Under the pieces are notes generated by a model. The model had not been told where the DNA came from. It made no database searches and saw only the letters and a program-made list of their open reading frames with translations. Of a stretch of 64,000 bases of DNA, positions 10,945 through 21,356 are shown piece by piece; position 1 is the first letter of the stretch, and each line of letters opens with the position of its first letter. The position numbers and the translations under genes were made by a program. This DNA comes from Kitagawia praeruptora (Eukaryota > Streptophyta > Magnoliopsida > Apiales > Apiaceae): NCBI GenBank assembly GCA_037693485.1, contig CM075351.1, positions 15,743,001 to 15,807,000 of the forward strand. The letters run 5' to 3'.

Positions 10945-11305
10945 GAGCAACTCCAACCATACATGTTCCTTACCTATAATGTGACTAGGTGGACAAATAT
11001 AGGGATTTTAGTTTAAAAATAAAGCTCCAACCCTACCCCTCATCCCCTTTATTTTTTAGGGGAGAGAAAATATAACCCCTTATTTGAGGGATCAAAATTA
11101 GATCCCCTATATCCTCCACCTCATCTATCCTCCACCTCATTGGTTAATTTATAAGAATGTTCAAAATTTAAATTTCAAAAACTACATTAAAAATTACTTT
11201 TAAAATATAGGATATGAATATAGGATATATGATTGGAGTGAAACATAATTTTCATTACCTATATTTTTAATAATCCCTATTTTAGGGGTTAAGGAAAGGG
11301 TAGAG
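10945..11305. mobile_element. Probable second Tourist-like MITE
   Basis: Starting directly at the TAA that closes the previous MITE, GAGCAACTCCAACC opens another MITE-like end. The block is AT-rich with ATAGGGGA-type motifs. The right end is uncertain: GGTTAAGGAAAGGGTAGAGC near 11287-11306 is only a degenerate inverted match. Confidence 0.45.
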
Positions 11306-11982
11306 CATCGATTAAACTGCGAGTATGTCCATTCATTAAATATCTTTGTATTTGCTAAGTATATCAAAACGTTCATTTAATCGAAAATATCACTTTATAT
11401 AAAAAACTAAGACCAAATTTAAAATATAATTTTCTTAAAAAGTATTAATTATCATAATCTATTAAAACAATTCCCTACCAGAGTTTTCTGATAATTTTTT
11501 TGAACAGTAAATTTAATATTAATTTCAAAGTGAATTCTGTTATTCCAGATTTTTTTTTTTCATAGTTCCGATCAAACTAAAAAGTTACAAGTGCCATATA
11601 TTTATACAGTATAGCCCAATAAAATTGGAAAACAATAACTTAACTATCTATATTCTATATTACTCCCTCAGTCCCTATTTATATTGGTTATAATTTTTTT
11701 ATGTTCCAAGAGTATTGACCATATTTCCTTGTAAAAGCAAATTAAGTGTTAGATTTTTTTTAATATAAATATGTAAATAATTAATTAAGATTGATGGTTA
11801 ATATAAACAAAGGGATCTGGAGGAGTATTACATTACAATATTATTGTATCCAACATTGCACAAGCTGTTTTGTATAATCGTGTGACTAATTTTGCATGCT
11901 ATATGATCATGCAAATACATGTTACATTAAAAAAAAAATTCAAACTAATTAAAGGTACCAAAAAAAAAAAATCAAATGAAAT
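11306..11982. other. Intergenic DNA downstream of the DUF617 gene
   Basis: AT-rich sequence holding the Stowaway MITE at 11663-11825 and presumably the 3' untranslated region of the minus-strand gene ending at 11983. No other coding or RNA feature is seen. Confidence 0.5.
11663..11825. mobile_element. Stowaway-like MITE
   Basis: CTCCCTCAGTCCC at the left and its inverted counterpart GGGATCTGGAGGAG at the right are flanked by TA on both sides, the Tc1/mariner-type Stowaway signature. It lies about 160 bp beyond the 3' end of the DUF617 gene. Confidence 0.7.
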
Positions 11983-12687
11983 CTAGCGCGTGCGTACGAA
12001 GAAAATACTCAATTCTTGACCTGTACTAGCACCATCAGGATTAATCATGTACCATGCTTCTGAATCCTTTGATCCAACTCTCCTATCAAATCTAGCTCTA
12101 ATGTACGTTAATTCTCCATCTGCAGTGTGTTCTTTTTGATCCGACGGTCCCGGAAGAACTCCAGCTCCCATTGACACTCCTCTAAGCAGTTGCATCACAT
12201 GAATCTCATCCTCTGTCATTTGTTTCCTCCGTATGGAATAACCATATTTTCTACCGTTGCAGTAAACCGCCCAAACAAATTCTTCCAACACTTTTTTCTT
12301 GTTAGTTTTCGTTTCGCTTTCGAGAGAAAGCCTAACTACATCAGATGCCATTTCTTTATGGAAAACACTAGTGAGCATGGGTAATTCTATTACGAAGAGT
12401 GGCAAGCGGTGAGGGTCTTCTTGTATGGCTAAGGTTACACGACCTTTTCGATATCCGAATAAGGTTCCTGTTGATGCATGATCAGTTAATAAGGCCTTTC
12501 TTGGCCGCCCTAAAAGTGCTACCATTTTGCAACCTGTGGTTAGCATTGGAAGGAGCTTGAACATGCGAAAGATGCCTCCACCCGAGCTTTTTGATGATGA
12601 TCGTTTTTCGCGGCTGCTGTGTTGGAGAAGTGATATTAAGGCAGGGTTTTCCATCTGGTGGAAAGGGGTAGAATGCACCGGTGGCAT
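11983..12687 (-). CDS. DUF617 protein, MIZU-KUSSEI 1-like
   Basis: A single uninterrupted exon encodes 234 residues. From about residue 72 to the end it matches the plant DUF617 family: TGTLFGYRKGRVTLAIQ (74-90), LPLFVIELPMLTSVFHKEM (95-113), WAVYCNGRKYGYSIRR (139-154), MGAGVLPGP (173-181), and the typical end GSKDSEAWYMINP...GQELSIFFVR (205-232). The N-terminus is short, basic and serine-rich. The founding member, Arabidopsis MIZ1, is needed for root hydrotropism and associates with the ER membrane; most paralogues are uncharacterised, so no function is assigned. The N-terminus differs from MIZ1, making it a paralogue rather than a clear orthologue. The start at 12687 is the first ATG in frame, with a TATA box 116 bp upstream. 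Confidence 0.93.
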   Translation of the reverse strand: MPPVHSTPFHQMENPALISLLQHSSREKRSSSKSSGGGIFRMFKLLPMLTTGCKMVALLGRPRKALLTDHASTGTLFGYRKGRVTLAIQEDPHRLPLFVIELPMLTSVFHKEMASDVVRLSLESETKTNKKKVLEEFVWAVYCNGRKYGYSIRRKQMTEDEIHVMQLLRGVSMGAGVLPGPSDQKEHTADGELTYIRARFDRRVGSKDSEAWYMINPDGASTGQELSIFFVRTR

Positions 12688-12802
12688 TATGCAACAACGT
12701 ATGCTTAAAATAAAATATCGAATGCGCCTTTTCGAAATGAGATCTCAGTATAGGGACTTGGGAGATGGATCTGGCAATGGTTGTGTGATTAAGGATTATG
12801 TG

Positions 12803-12810
12803 TATTTATA
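12803..12810 (-). promoter_or_regulatory. TATA box of the DUF617 gene
   Basis: On the minus strand CCCTATAAATACAC contains a consensus TATAAATA, 116-123 bp before the start codon at 12687. That spacing fits a short plant 5' untranslated region. Confidence 0.65.
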
Positions 12811-13695
12811 GGGACTATTCATAAAGAAACGGTCTAGTTAGGAAAAAATTAAAAAAAAAGGAGGTTGGCTTATGAAAGTCTTTTGGTTGAGTTGTCCTTG
12901 GAATCTTTCACATACTATGGTGACCTCGCTAGGCTGTTAGTTAGCAAGAAGAGCTTACAAGTTTGAGGATGAAAAGGTGAAAAGAATTATGGGGGATTTA
13001 CTAAAGTTAGGTGTGATGTGACCAAGTTTAGTGATGAGAGTGGGCGTTTATGATAGGATAAGAATGGTCGGACCACTAGTTACGTTGTGTGGAGTTTATC
13101 ATGGAGGAAAAGGTAAAAAGGCTAGTACAGTATTGCGAAATAATGGTGGATCTCCATGTGCTTCTCTGCTCATTTCTATTCATGGGGTATCAATTCTCAC
13201 TACTTTATGTTCTTCCTTCCCGATTCTTACTCCCGCCACTTCAATAATATGTGTCTCCACGAGAACCATTTTAGCATGAGAACTACTAATACGTTCTGGA
13301 AAAATAAGGATCTTCATGTCTAGTAAAAGAAATAGAAGGTATGTTTTTTCAAGGATATGAAGAAAGAACAACTTAATAGAAACATTTAATATCAATTTCT
13401 GCATAAAATATCGGTTTTTCGATTTTTCGGTGTTTATTTAAATTTTTGCCTCCTACATGTATATTTAGGTGCATCTCATCTTCCCCGGAACACTTCTCCC
13501 CATTTGTCATGTCGAGGGATCTCACTTTAACTTAACAAAGTGATCCTCCTTTTCTATCACTATCCAAATCCTCCCATTTTTCTTCTCTGTACCCTACAAA
13601 CGCATACTCGAATACTCGACGTACATATTCTTTTTTTTGAATTACAATTTCATTGATTAATATGAAAAGACTACGCAAGGGAATTTCTAGCGATC
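12811..13695. other. Upstream region of the DUF617 gene
   Basis: No convincing coding sequence. Short open frames exist (for example 13180-13404 on the minus strand) but resemble no family I know. The region probably holds the distal promoter. Confidence 0.5.
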
Positions 13696-13700
13696 ATATT

Positions 13701-14522
13701 TGTTATAGCCAAAATTCGGTTCAAGTATTTTTAGATGGATTCGGGTTAATGTTGGTTTATATTTACGGATTTTGGGAATTAGTTAGAGTTTGATTGGTCT
13801 TGTGAAAATTAGGTCGCGCCCTCTCCTTCTTTCAATGGAGGGCGCGCCCTTTTTGGGTAAATTACACTTGGAATATTATTTGAATTATTTTCTTAGGTTT
13901 ATTGAAGAATTCTCTCCGGTCGTATCTCAGAAGAGGGATGCCCGCCGCAGAAGGCTTCCAGGGATTTGCTTGGATATAAGGACCCTTCTTAGACATTAAG
14001 GGCGCGCCCTAAGGTGAAAAGATGGGGACTTTATGGTGTGTGCTTTGGGAACTCTGTTCCTGTAGCCAATGGGTGCTTCTCATTCGGGGGACAGGGATGC
14101 GTTTTGCACTTGGGGTAAACCATGGTTATACCTGCGTCCTTGAGATCAAGAAATAGCGGTAGCGGATCGGACTAGTCCTCGACGGGGGAAGTTTCCTTAT
14201 CCGTGAAGTCTTGAGATCTTGGATGAGCCTTGGGCCTTTGTGGTTAGGTCTCATAGTAGAACATTCTGAAAGCTGGACCGTCAATCCAAGCCCATTGGGG
14301 TTTCTTGTTCTCCAAGAACTACGTAAGGCTTGATCCCTATAAATACCAGGGTACGTAAGTCGATTGAGGGGTTGGAAGTCGAGAGCTCTGAATAGCCGCC
14401 ACTAACCCTATCAATCTCAGCTACCACACACCACCACTTTTTTCAGCAAAGAACCACCGCTGTAGATCTTGTTTCCGGCGACGTACCTAGAAATTTGTTG
14501 TTTCCAAATTCCTCCGTCAACA
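13701..14522 (+). mobile_element. Solo LTR (822 bp), probable gypsy type
   Basis: Starts TGTTATAGCC, ends CCTCCGTCAACA, and is flanked by a perfect 5-bp duplication ATATT (13696-13700 and 14523-14527). There is no internal domain or second LTR, so it is a solo LTR. A TATAAATA at 14338-14345 in CCCTATAAATACC probably marks its promoter, followed by the C- and A-rich leader usual in such LTRs. It carries three GC-rich GGGCGCG-type motifs near 13813-13817, 13840-13852 and 14001-14010. Confidence 0.8.
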
Positions 14523-14593
14523 ATATTATTTCGATTCGTTTATACTTGAGAATTGATTTATAAACATGCAGTTTTACGGTCTGCTTGCTAACA

Positions 14594-14622
14594 GGGGCGG
14601 AACCAGGGGGCTAGCCCCGACG
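14594..14622. repeat. Terminal fragment resembling a hAT-type MITE end
   Basis: CAGGGGCGGAACCAGGGGGC resembles the CAGGGGCGGA(G/T)CCAG termini of some plant hAT-like MITEs. No matching right end is found nearby, so it is a remnant at most. Confidence 0.3.
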
Positions 14623-14770
14623 CCAGCCCGGGTCGGGAAAAAAAAAAATAAGTAATATTTTTTTTTTAGCCCGGGATCAAATTTAAAAATGGTTATATAT
14701 AATTTTTTAGCCTGGGTTGAAATATTAAATAGAGGTATTAGTTTGGTTTTTAATTGTGTGTATATCCATT

Positions 14771-14851
14771 TGTTGTATGATTTAATGAAAAATATCCGAT
14801 TTTTGTATGATTTACTGAAAAATATCCAATTTTTGCATGATTTAGTAAAAA
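14771..14851. repeat. Short tandem repeat, about 32-bp unit, three copies
   Basis: TTGTATGATTTAATGAAAA followed by ATATCCGATT is repeated nearly three times with small changes (TTTGTATGATTTACTG, TTTGCATGATTTAGT). No coding meaning is evident. Confidence 0.6.
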
Positions 14852-14922
14852 AAAAAATATGCGCTTCGCGCGGCTTACTTAAACTTTGCAAGAAAAGAAA
14901 AATATCTAATTTTGAAATTTAA

Positions 14923-15424
14923 GTTAATTTAACGTAAGAATTGGGGTAGGCAACTTCTAGACATTGAGAAGATAATAAACTGTTTGCGTGGGGATTAATT
15001 AAAGTATTGATAGCAATTTTTGGAATTAAAAGGACCCGATTAAATCTTCCACAAGATTTCCATCCATACTTCGTACCAAATGACCTGGCACAATATAGAT
15101 CATACTATTGCTCACTGGTTTAGTTAGAAACAAAGTAGATGGACAAGACCATTTAGACTTTAATCAATTATAGGATGGTTTTGTAGACCCACCTGAACTA
15201 TATGCTTCCGTTACTATATGCTCTCTTTAAGACATTACGATGTAATATAAAATTGCACGAAAATTATAGTTTGAATAATAAAAAAAAACTCCGTTTACAA
15301 ATTATTTTTCTTGTTCTGGCAAACTATAATTAACTTAATTAGATTGTCTAATTATAGTTTGATTGTTTGTTGATTAGCCCCTGAATTAGATTAGACAACT
15401 ACTTTGTGTACCTTTGTTGTTATC
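14923..15424. other. Intergenic spacer
   Basis: AT-rich DNA with nothing recognisable apart from a weak palindrome around TTAACTTAATTAGATTGTC near 15331. Confidence 0.4.
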
Positions 15425-15806
15425 AGAGCATCTCCAACCCTCCAAAACCCTTAGTTAAAATTGGATAATTGATACCATAAATAAAATTTATAGAGAATAT
15501 GTAAAAAATTCTCCACTCCAACCATACATTACTGTTGTCTAAAAATTTAACCAATCCCGTAACCCCGTGATGTTGGCTATATTTGTCGAACCTCTAAAGA
15601 CCTATAACAAGATTCCACATCATCTATTACCATAATAAAATAATACATTCTATTTATAACAACTTGAAATAAAAATAACATACCATTTTAAAAAAATAGC
15701 CAATCATTATAGCCAATACCATCGGAGCACAACGCCTTACAGGTTCAGTAAAGTTTAGATAATCAATATTTTATATCATTTTAGCCAACACCATTGGAGA
15801 TGCTCT
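15425..15806. mobile_element. Tourist-like MITE
   Basis: AGAGCATCTCCAACCC at the left and the inverted ACCATTGGAGATGCTCT at the right enclose about 380 bp of AT-rich non-coding DNA. The same family, with the shared CCCTTAGTTAAAAT segment, recurs at 34532-35438. A TWA duplication is not obvious here. Confidence 0.7.
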
Positions 15807-17312
15807 CAATGCATGTTTCGTGATAGTATGTGGTGGATTTGTTTGTAGCGTATCAAGAAATAGTTTACAACCACATGTTCTATGAAAGCTAACTATTGCA
15901 CGTAGTATCGAACGTGCCTGGTGTTAGAATCGCAAACAAGCAGCAGCTGGTTCCCATATTTGATCATGTTAGGTTCATATCAAATTGATGCCACTTATTA
16001 AATAAAGCTACAATTCGAATAACGTCCGAATTTGCTTTAAACAAGTTGAAATCATTAAATTGTTCCCCAGTACTATAAATCATCAATGTAAAAGCCAACT
16101 AAGTTTGGTATCTGGCTGATTATATGAAGGTTAATTTGGAGGACTTTACAACCAACTAGCTAAACAGACGCGAGGCCCCCGGACCATGATCGACATTGGG
16201 ACCTATACATCGATCCACCTATGGAAACACTATGTATCTTAGGACCACAACCACATGTGGTATAATTGCTTACTTACATTTACACTGTGTGATCATATGA
16301 TTGCTCTGTTTCAGCTCTAGATTGAGTGTTTGCTTTAATTATTGTGACTATGATGTGTTAGTTACTTTGATTAGGATCTGAGATTACTTGGACTATGTTT
16401 AATTATTCGATTTGATAAGCAACAAAAAAGGTTGGATCTTTAGGAACACCTTATTTCTATCAATTAAGCCCAAATAGTTTTGAATTTCATGGTTTATAGG
16501 TCACACATGAAGCCCAAATGTGCAAATAGAATGGACAGCAGTTCACTGATATCGCACAGTACTGCTACTTGTCTGCTAACGCAAAGTTGAGCAGGAGCAG
16601 AGACTTGAATGATTATTATTAAACTTTTCAACGTGATGAGTTGATTACTTAACAGTTTCGAGCAATTAACTAAATTCATATAAACTAAAATTTCAAAATG
16701 CTACATGTGTAGGTAAACAAGTTCTTAGTACTTCAATTACAATACATGTATATCGTGTCTTCAGCTTGCATGTGGAGGTGAGGTTTCTTGTGTAGCTTGC
16801 AGAGCTCTTCGATCGTCAGTACGTAGTTTATTTCAATGACTTTCTTTTTGCCTACAAATTTTATTCCTTGAACGCTATTTTATTAGCCGCGACCTAGTAA
16901 TAATCATTTTCGTTGAACATTTTATATGTTCGTTGTGTTACAGACTTACAGTTGCATACTTTTCTGATAAACCACCACTGTGGAGCAAGCAAGTATTTAT
17001 TTGCTACTTTGGATGCCTACTAAACTTTTTTCGATCAGTGGAACACGATAAGATATCACCACTGTAGATTCGACATGTTACCTAGATTATAATAAATTAT
17101 AAACGAGTTCATCATGCAATTTAAAAAGATTCAGAATTTGTCCAGCGTCATCACATAGCATATTGGCCCATAATGAATATGACAGCTTGTTATAGACAGA
17201 ATCAATTTAATAAGTATGCAAATTTCATTCCCTGTCTAGACGTTACATACCCTCGTTTCAATACTGTCTGCAACGATTTCCACATCTCACTTTTCTATAC
17301 AGAATAAGCTAA
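15807..17312. other. Intergenic DNA upstream of the carboxylesterase gene
   Basis: No gene family is recognised on either strand. The last few hundred bases presumably form the promoter and 5' untranslated region of the gene at 17313, but I could not fix a clear TATA box. Confidence 0.45.
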
Positions 17313-18293
17313 ATGGATAAGGAATTTCCGATGGACTCCTCTAGCAAATCAGAAGTCATTCATGACCTTCCACCATGGCTTCGAGTGTACAAAGACGGAA
17401 CAATTGAGAGGCTTTCAGGATATGAAGTATGTGCTCCAGGGCTTGATCCTCTAACTGATGTTCTGTCTAAGGATGTTATGATTGTCCAGGAAACAGGCGT
17501 CTCTGCTAGGTTACACAGGCCTAATGTCATTCCAAAAGGTCGAAAACTGCCCTTAGTTCTCTATTTTCATGGCGGGGCTTATTTGATTGCATCGCCTTGG
17601 AATCCAGCCTACCACAACTCTTCAAATAAGCTAGTTGCTGAAGCAAAAGTGGTTCTTGTTTCAGTAGATTATAGAAAAGCCCCTGAACATCCTCTTCCTG
17701 TAGCCTTTGATGACTCGTGGGATGCTCTCAAATGGGCAGCTTCACACACCTCCGGTGGTGCTGGATCCGAACCATGGCTGCTTGACAATGTTGACTTCAA
17801 CAGGGTTTTCTTGGCAGGAGATAGTGCTGGAGCAAGTATAGCACTCCAACTGATGATGAGAAGCAAAAATGAGAAGATGATGATGAAGCTTGCTGGGATG
17901 ATTCTGATCAATCCCTACTTTTGGGGCAATGAGCCAATCGGATCAGAAGTGACTGACACTTTCCGGAAGGCTTTGGTGGACAAATGGTGGGCATTTGTTT
18001 GCCCGTCGGATAAAGGAAATGATGATCCATTGGTGAACCCTCTGGCAGCAGGAGCACCGCCCTTAGAACATTTGAAATGTGCAAAGGTTCTTGTTTGTGT
18101 TGCAGAGAAGGATATACTAAGGGACAGAGGGGTGCTATTTTACGAGTCATTGGAGAAAAGCGAGTGGAAAGGGAAGGCAGAGCTGATTGATATAAAAGGG
18201 GAGGATCATGTCTTTCACATTTTTAATCCTGATTGTGAAAATGCTACAAACATGTTCAAGGGTTTGGCTAGCTTCATGCATGGTCAAATATGA
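17313..18293 (+). CDS. Plant carboxylesterase (alpha/beta-hydrolase fold 3, HID/GID1-like CXE family)
   Basis: A single exon encodes 326 residues, the usual size of plant CXE proteins. The HGG oxyanion-hole motif is HGGAY at 86-90, followed by VSVDYRKAPEHPLP (116-129). The nucleophile elbow is GDSAG with Ser171. The expected acidic residue is Asp267 in AEKDILRD and the histidine is His299 in GEDHVFH. All three triad positions are present, so it should be active and is not a GID1 receptor, where the histidine is lost. The family hydrolyses esters or dehydrates substrates such as 2-hydroxyisoflavanones; the actual substrate cannot be read from sequence. No signal peptide is evident, suggesting a cytosolic enzyme. 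It stands alone, and lack of introns is common in the family. Confidence 0.94.
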   Translation: MDKEFPMDSSSKSEVIHDLPPWLRVYKDGTIERLSGYEVCAPGLDPLTDVLSKDVMIVQETGVSARLHRPNVIPKGRKLPLVLYFHGGAYLIASPWNPAYHNSSNKLVAEAKVVLVSVDYRKAPEHPLPVAFDDSWDALKWAASHTSGGAGSEPWLLDNVDFNRVFLAGDSAGASIALQLMMRSKNEKMMMKLAGMILINPYFWGNEPIGSEVTDTFRKALVDKWWAFVCPSDKGNDDPLVNPLAAGAPPLEHLKCAKVLVCVAEKDILRDRGVLFYESLEKSEWKGKAELIDIKGEDHVFHIFNPDCENATNMFKGLASFMHGQI

Positions 18294-18660
18294 TGTTCAA
18301 TTGTTCACTTCTTTTCTTCTTGTTTTTTGAACATTGCATTGATATTTACTTTCATATGGCCTTGTGGATAGGCCATAAATAAACGATAAGGCCGAGAGGC
18401 CCAAGACCAAGTCTAAGCCCAGACATCTTGTCAGCTAAATATATTCAAGTCCATTAATCAAACTGAACACATGTAGAATGGTGTTGTAAGTGTTGGAAAA
18501 ACCAGAGTTCATTCTCCTATAGTACCCAACTCAGTAAGCTTGTTACCATGTATTTCCAAAAGTAGAGGACAATTGTCAGCTCTAGTGTTACATTTTGATT
18601 TAGTAGTATTAACACACATATTTTCGAAAGATTTATAAGTATCCTGTAGCTACGCACAGA
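18294..18660. other. 3' flank of the carboxylesterase gene
   Basis: Includes a possible polyadenylation signal AATAAA at 18376-18381. No further gene is seen. Confidence 0.45.
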
Positions 18661-18757
18661 ATATTGACAGCAACACACCTATTTTTTTTTTTTTTTGTCA
18701 GAGAAATACATTCTCGTATGATGAATTGTACATGATATTGACAGCAACACACCTATT
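18661..18757 (-). repeat. Short poly(A)-tailed retroposed fragment with a 23-bp target duplication
   Basis: The 23-bp sequence ATATTGACAGCAACACACC plus TATT occurs at 18661-18683 and again exactly at 18735-18757. Between the copies are 51 bp starting with a run of T, that is, on the minus strand a short sequence ending in a poly(A) tail. A long exact duplication flanking an A-tailed insert is the mark of LINE-type retroposition of a very short RNA or a 5'-truncated element. Confidence 0.65.
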
Positions 18758-19010
18758 AGAAACACTAGAATTGGTGACATTTCATTATTTTTCACTGTTT
18801 TGGAAGTTACAAGGTGGAAGATAAGTTGGAGCTGCGGAAGTGCCAATGCAGATTTCTGATGATCGAGCATTAAAACCTGGAAATCTTTTTAGCCATTGTG
18901 ACATACTGAGATAGATCTGTGTTACTATGTTAGCACAATTTGTACAGGCACACCATTATAAGAACAAAGCTCATGTAGTCGTGTACTCATCTCTTGGAAG
19001 AAAAATTATA

Positions 19011-19261
19011 CTCCCTCTGTCCCGTGTAGTTATTAACATTTGCGGACCAGTTTTCGGCACGGATTTTAAGGTGCATTTTAAGGATAGTTCTATAACTTAT
19101 TTTTAATATTTTCTTTTTTTGTATAAAAATAGAACAATCCTATTTTTATACAAAAAAAGAAAATATCGAAAATAAGTTATAGAACTATCCTTAAAATGTA
19201 CCTTAAAATGAGTGTCAGATACGCAGTTTTTTATGTAAAGAAATGGATGGGACGGAGGGAG
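19011..19261. mobile_element. Stowaway MITE with long internal hairpin
   Basis: CTCCCTCTGTCCC and GGGACGGAGGGAG ends are flanked by TA. Almost the whole 251 bp is a palindrome (AAGGTGCATTTTAAGGATAG on one arm, CTATCCTTAAAATGTACCTT on the other), centred on TTTTTGTATAAAAATAGAAC. Related copies lie at 22250-22510, 39675-39925 and, decayed, about 52440-52661. Confidence 0.9.
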
Positions 19262-20269
19262 TAGAATTTTTAGAAGGATTTACATTTAGAATTCTGCTGC
19301 AGGTTGCGCTACTTTAATTAAGGGCAATATCCGACCGTCCTGTTCGACTTGTACAATTTTTAACTTACAAGTTGCTTATAATAATACGGATAAAGTATGT
19401 GTACATCGCACCTCTGAATCGGACCATAAAATTTGTTTAATTTTGATTTGGTTATAAGTATTTCCAACTGACGTGCGAGCCTCTATTAGTATTTGCTCCT
19501 GATGAAAAATATTTAAAAAATGTCTTCAAATTAATATAATCGGTTAGTGGAAACCCAGATTTTCCAAGTGGTTCGGGATATCATTATTTTCAATGGTATT
19601 TCTGTTTTATTATACCAGCTTTAACTTTATTTACTTTGTCAAGATTAGCTTGATCGTTACTAGATGCTTACATCCACACAACCTTCTGTATGGACTATTA
19701 ACACACAGGTATGAATTGGGGGAGTATTATATGTACATTCAATTCATATACTAGCTGGCTTTTAATGCGACAATTGTCAGAGCTGCTCCATCTGACTTTA
19801 TGAATATCTTATGTGGCCTGCCCATTAGTCAACAACGGACTGCGAAAGATTTTTGATTTTTTTTTAGCCATAACAAATCATTAATTCTTTTCAACTTGGA
19901 TCTCATGGTGCCTGCAGGCTGCATGTGTTGCTTAGATTCTCTGGGATACAATACATAAAATTCTTAAAGAAGTAAACTTTTTAGAAGAATATCAATATAT
20001 TTGCTTACGGACAAAGGCTCTGATCCTTGACAAATGATTGTTATAACGGGTTGTTTTCGACTTTTAACTACCTATGCAGATTGCAGAGGGATGGAACCTA
20101 TGAATTTAGTGTAAGAGTACAATTGATCAGCTTGAACTTATGCTGTTACATAGCACTCTTTTTAACTTAACAAAAAAACCGTATGATACATCTTAAATTG
20201 CTAAGTTTCACTGATGACAACTATACATGGACATAAGAAAAGGATGACATTTATTGGACAATGAACAAG
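19262..20269. other. Intergenic DNA
   Basis: No coding feature recognised. It presumably contains the 3' untranslated region of the minus-strand gene ending at 20270. Confidence 0.4.
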
Positions 20270-21289
20270 TCACTTACGCGAAAATCCGAAACCATTGGCA
20301 ATAGCATGGACAGCAGGATTGAAAGACAGGCGGCCGAGGATACCTTGTTTGTATGGCAAGAATGTTTTTTTCTTTAAATCCTCGGATACTGCACGGTTTA
20401 TTGTGTAATGCAACTCGTGAGCTGAAATCGGACCCTTTCCCTTCCTTTTCGAGCTGACTGAATTTCCGGAATCATTATGTATTGTCCTGAAGCTTGAACT
20501 CTTGACTTCTTCATGTTTCTTGAATAGAGAGGCATATTTCTTCAGTGGATCAGCTTTATCTGTTGCTCTTCCTTCTGATGCACTTCGGAACAAGAAAAAG
20601 TCCTTCAACTTCCATTTCTTGTGACCTTTTAGAGAAGTAGACGACAGAGTAGAAACAGATGATGTCAAGCTTGGTTTCGAAGATGATTGTTTCGAATTAT
20701 GCTGATCATTTTTCTGCTGTTGTTGCTGCTGGAATTTGAATTCTTCTTCCCATGGATATTCAGAAACTCGCATAGGAGAAAGTGATCTAGTCACTCTATG
20801 CCTCGACCTTGATTTCGACAAAGAAGAAACTGATCTCTCCCTTCCCCTGATTGCACCCTCTTCTCGTAACATTTCCGAAGATTTCTGAACCTCCCGTGGC
20901 TTAATTTTACCTCCATCAAAAAGCACATCAGCAGTAAGTGAGCCCGCATCCATTTCCTGGCTCACATCGAAAGCAAAATCATCTTCAAACATGTCGCTTC
21001 TCGGCTCCCCTGCTACTTTAGGCACTCCTGGTTTTTCTTCCCATTCAAATGGCACAGTTGAGGAAACACTATTTCTTCGAACATCACCATCCATGTTATC
21101 ATTCCTCAAAAACTCATCAAACTCCGCATAAAACTGCGATACGTGCCTCGGACTCGTTGGTGCACTAAAATAAAAGTCCCCTATACGTGCAGGCGAAGAC
21201 GGAGCAGTGAATCCCGGGGAAGAAATCGCATTGCTGAACTCGAAATCCATCATGCTCTGGCTAGGCAAAATCACCTCTGTCTCTCCCAT
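20270..21289 (-). CDS. DUF1645 family protein
   Basis: One exon encodes 339 residues with the ordered motifs of the plant DUF1645 family. These are an N-terminal SSPxR segment (29-36: PSSPARIG), FEWEEKPGVP at 81-90, a basic KGHKKWKLKDFFLFRSASEG at 221-240, and the C-terminal LPYKQGILGRLSFNP at 311-325. Low-complexity parts include six glutamines (187-192) and serine-rich stretches, so much of the protein is likely disordered. No membrane segment or enzyme motif is visible. Some relatives are annotated as calmodulin-binding, and rice members have been linked to stress responses; the molecular role is not established. The start at 21289 lies about 60 bp downstream of a TATA-like sequence. Confidence 0.9.
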   Translation of the reverse strand: MGETEVILPSQSMMDFEFSNAISSPGFTAPSSPARIGDFYFSAPTSPRHVSQFYAEFDEFLRNDNMDGDVRRNSVSSTVPFEWEEKPGVPKVAGEPRSDMFEDDFAFDVSQEMDAGSLTADVLFDGGKIKPREVQKSSEMLREEGAIRGRERSVSSLSKSRSRHRVTRSLSPMRVSEYPWEEEFKFQQQQQQKNDQHNSKQSSSKPSLTSSVSTLSSTSLKGHKKWKLKDFFLFRSASEGRATDKADPLKKYASLFKKHEEVKSSSFRTIHNDSGNSVSSKRKGKGPISAHELHYTINRAVSEDLKKKTFLPYKQGILGRLSFNPAVHAIANGFGFSRK

Positions 21290-21347
21290 AGTTGTGAAAA
21301 AACCCGAGTCAAGTGTGCAATTAAAAAGATGTGAAATTAAGTGAAGG

Positions 21348-21356
21348 TATAATATA
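21348..21356 (-). promoter_or_regulatory. Probable TATA box of the DUF1645 gene
   Basis: On the minus strand CCTATATTATACC lies about 60 bp before the ATG at 21289. The spacing is plausible but the match to TATA consensus is imperfect. Confidence 0.4.

Noticed and set aside
12190..12811. Plus-strand frames overlapping the DUF617 gene
   Set aside because: They are antisense shadows of a minus-strand exon with clear family motifs.
13180..13404. 74-codon minus-strand frame containing MVLVETHIIEVAGVRIGKEE
   Set aside because: It looks somewhat protein-like but is short, matches no family I know, and lies in the upstream region of another gene without splice or start support.
17669..18150. Minus-strand frames within the carboxylesterase
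   Set aside because: Antisense shadows of the catalytic domain coding sequence.
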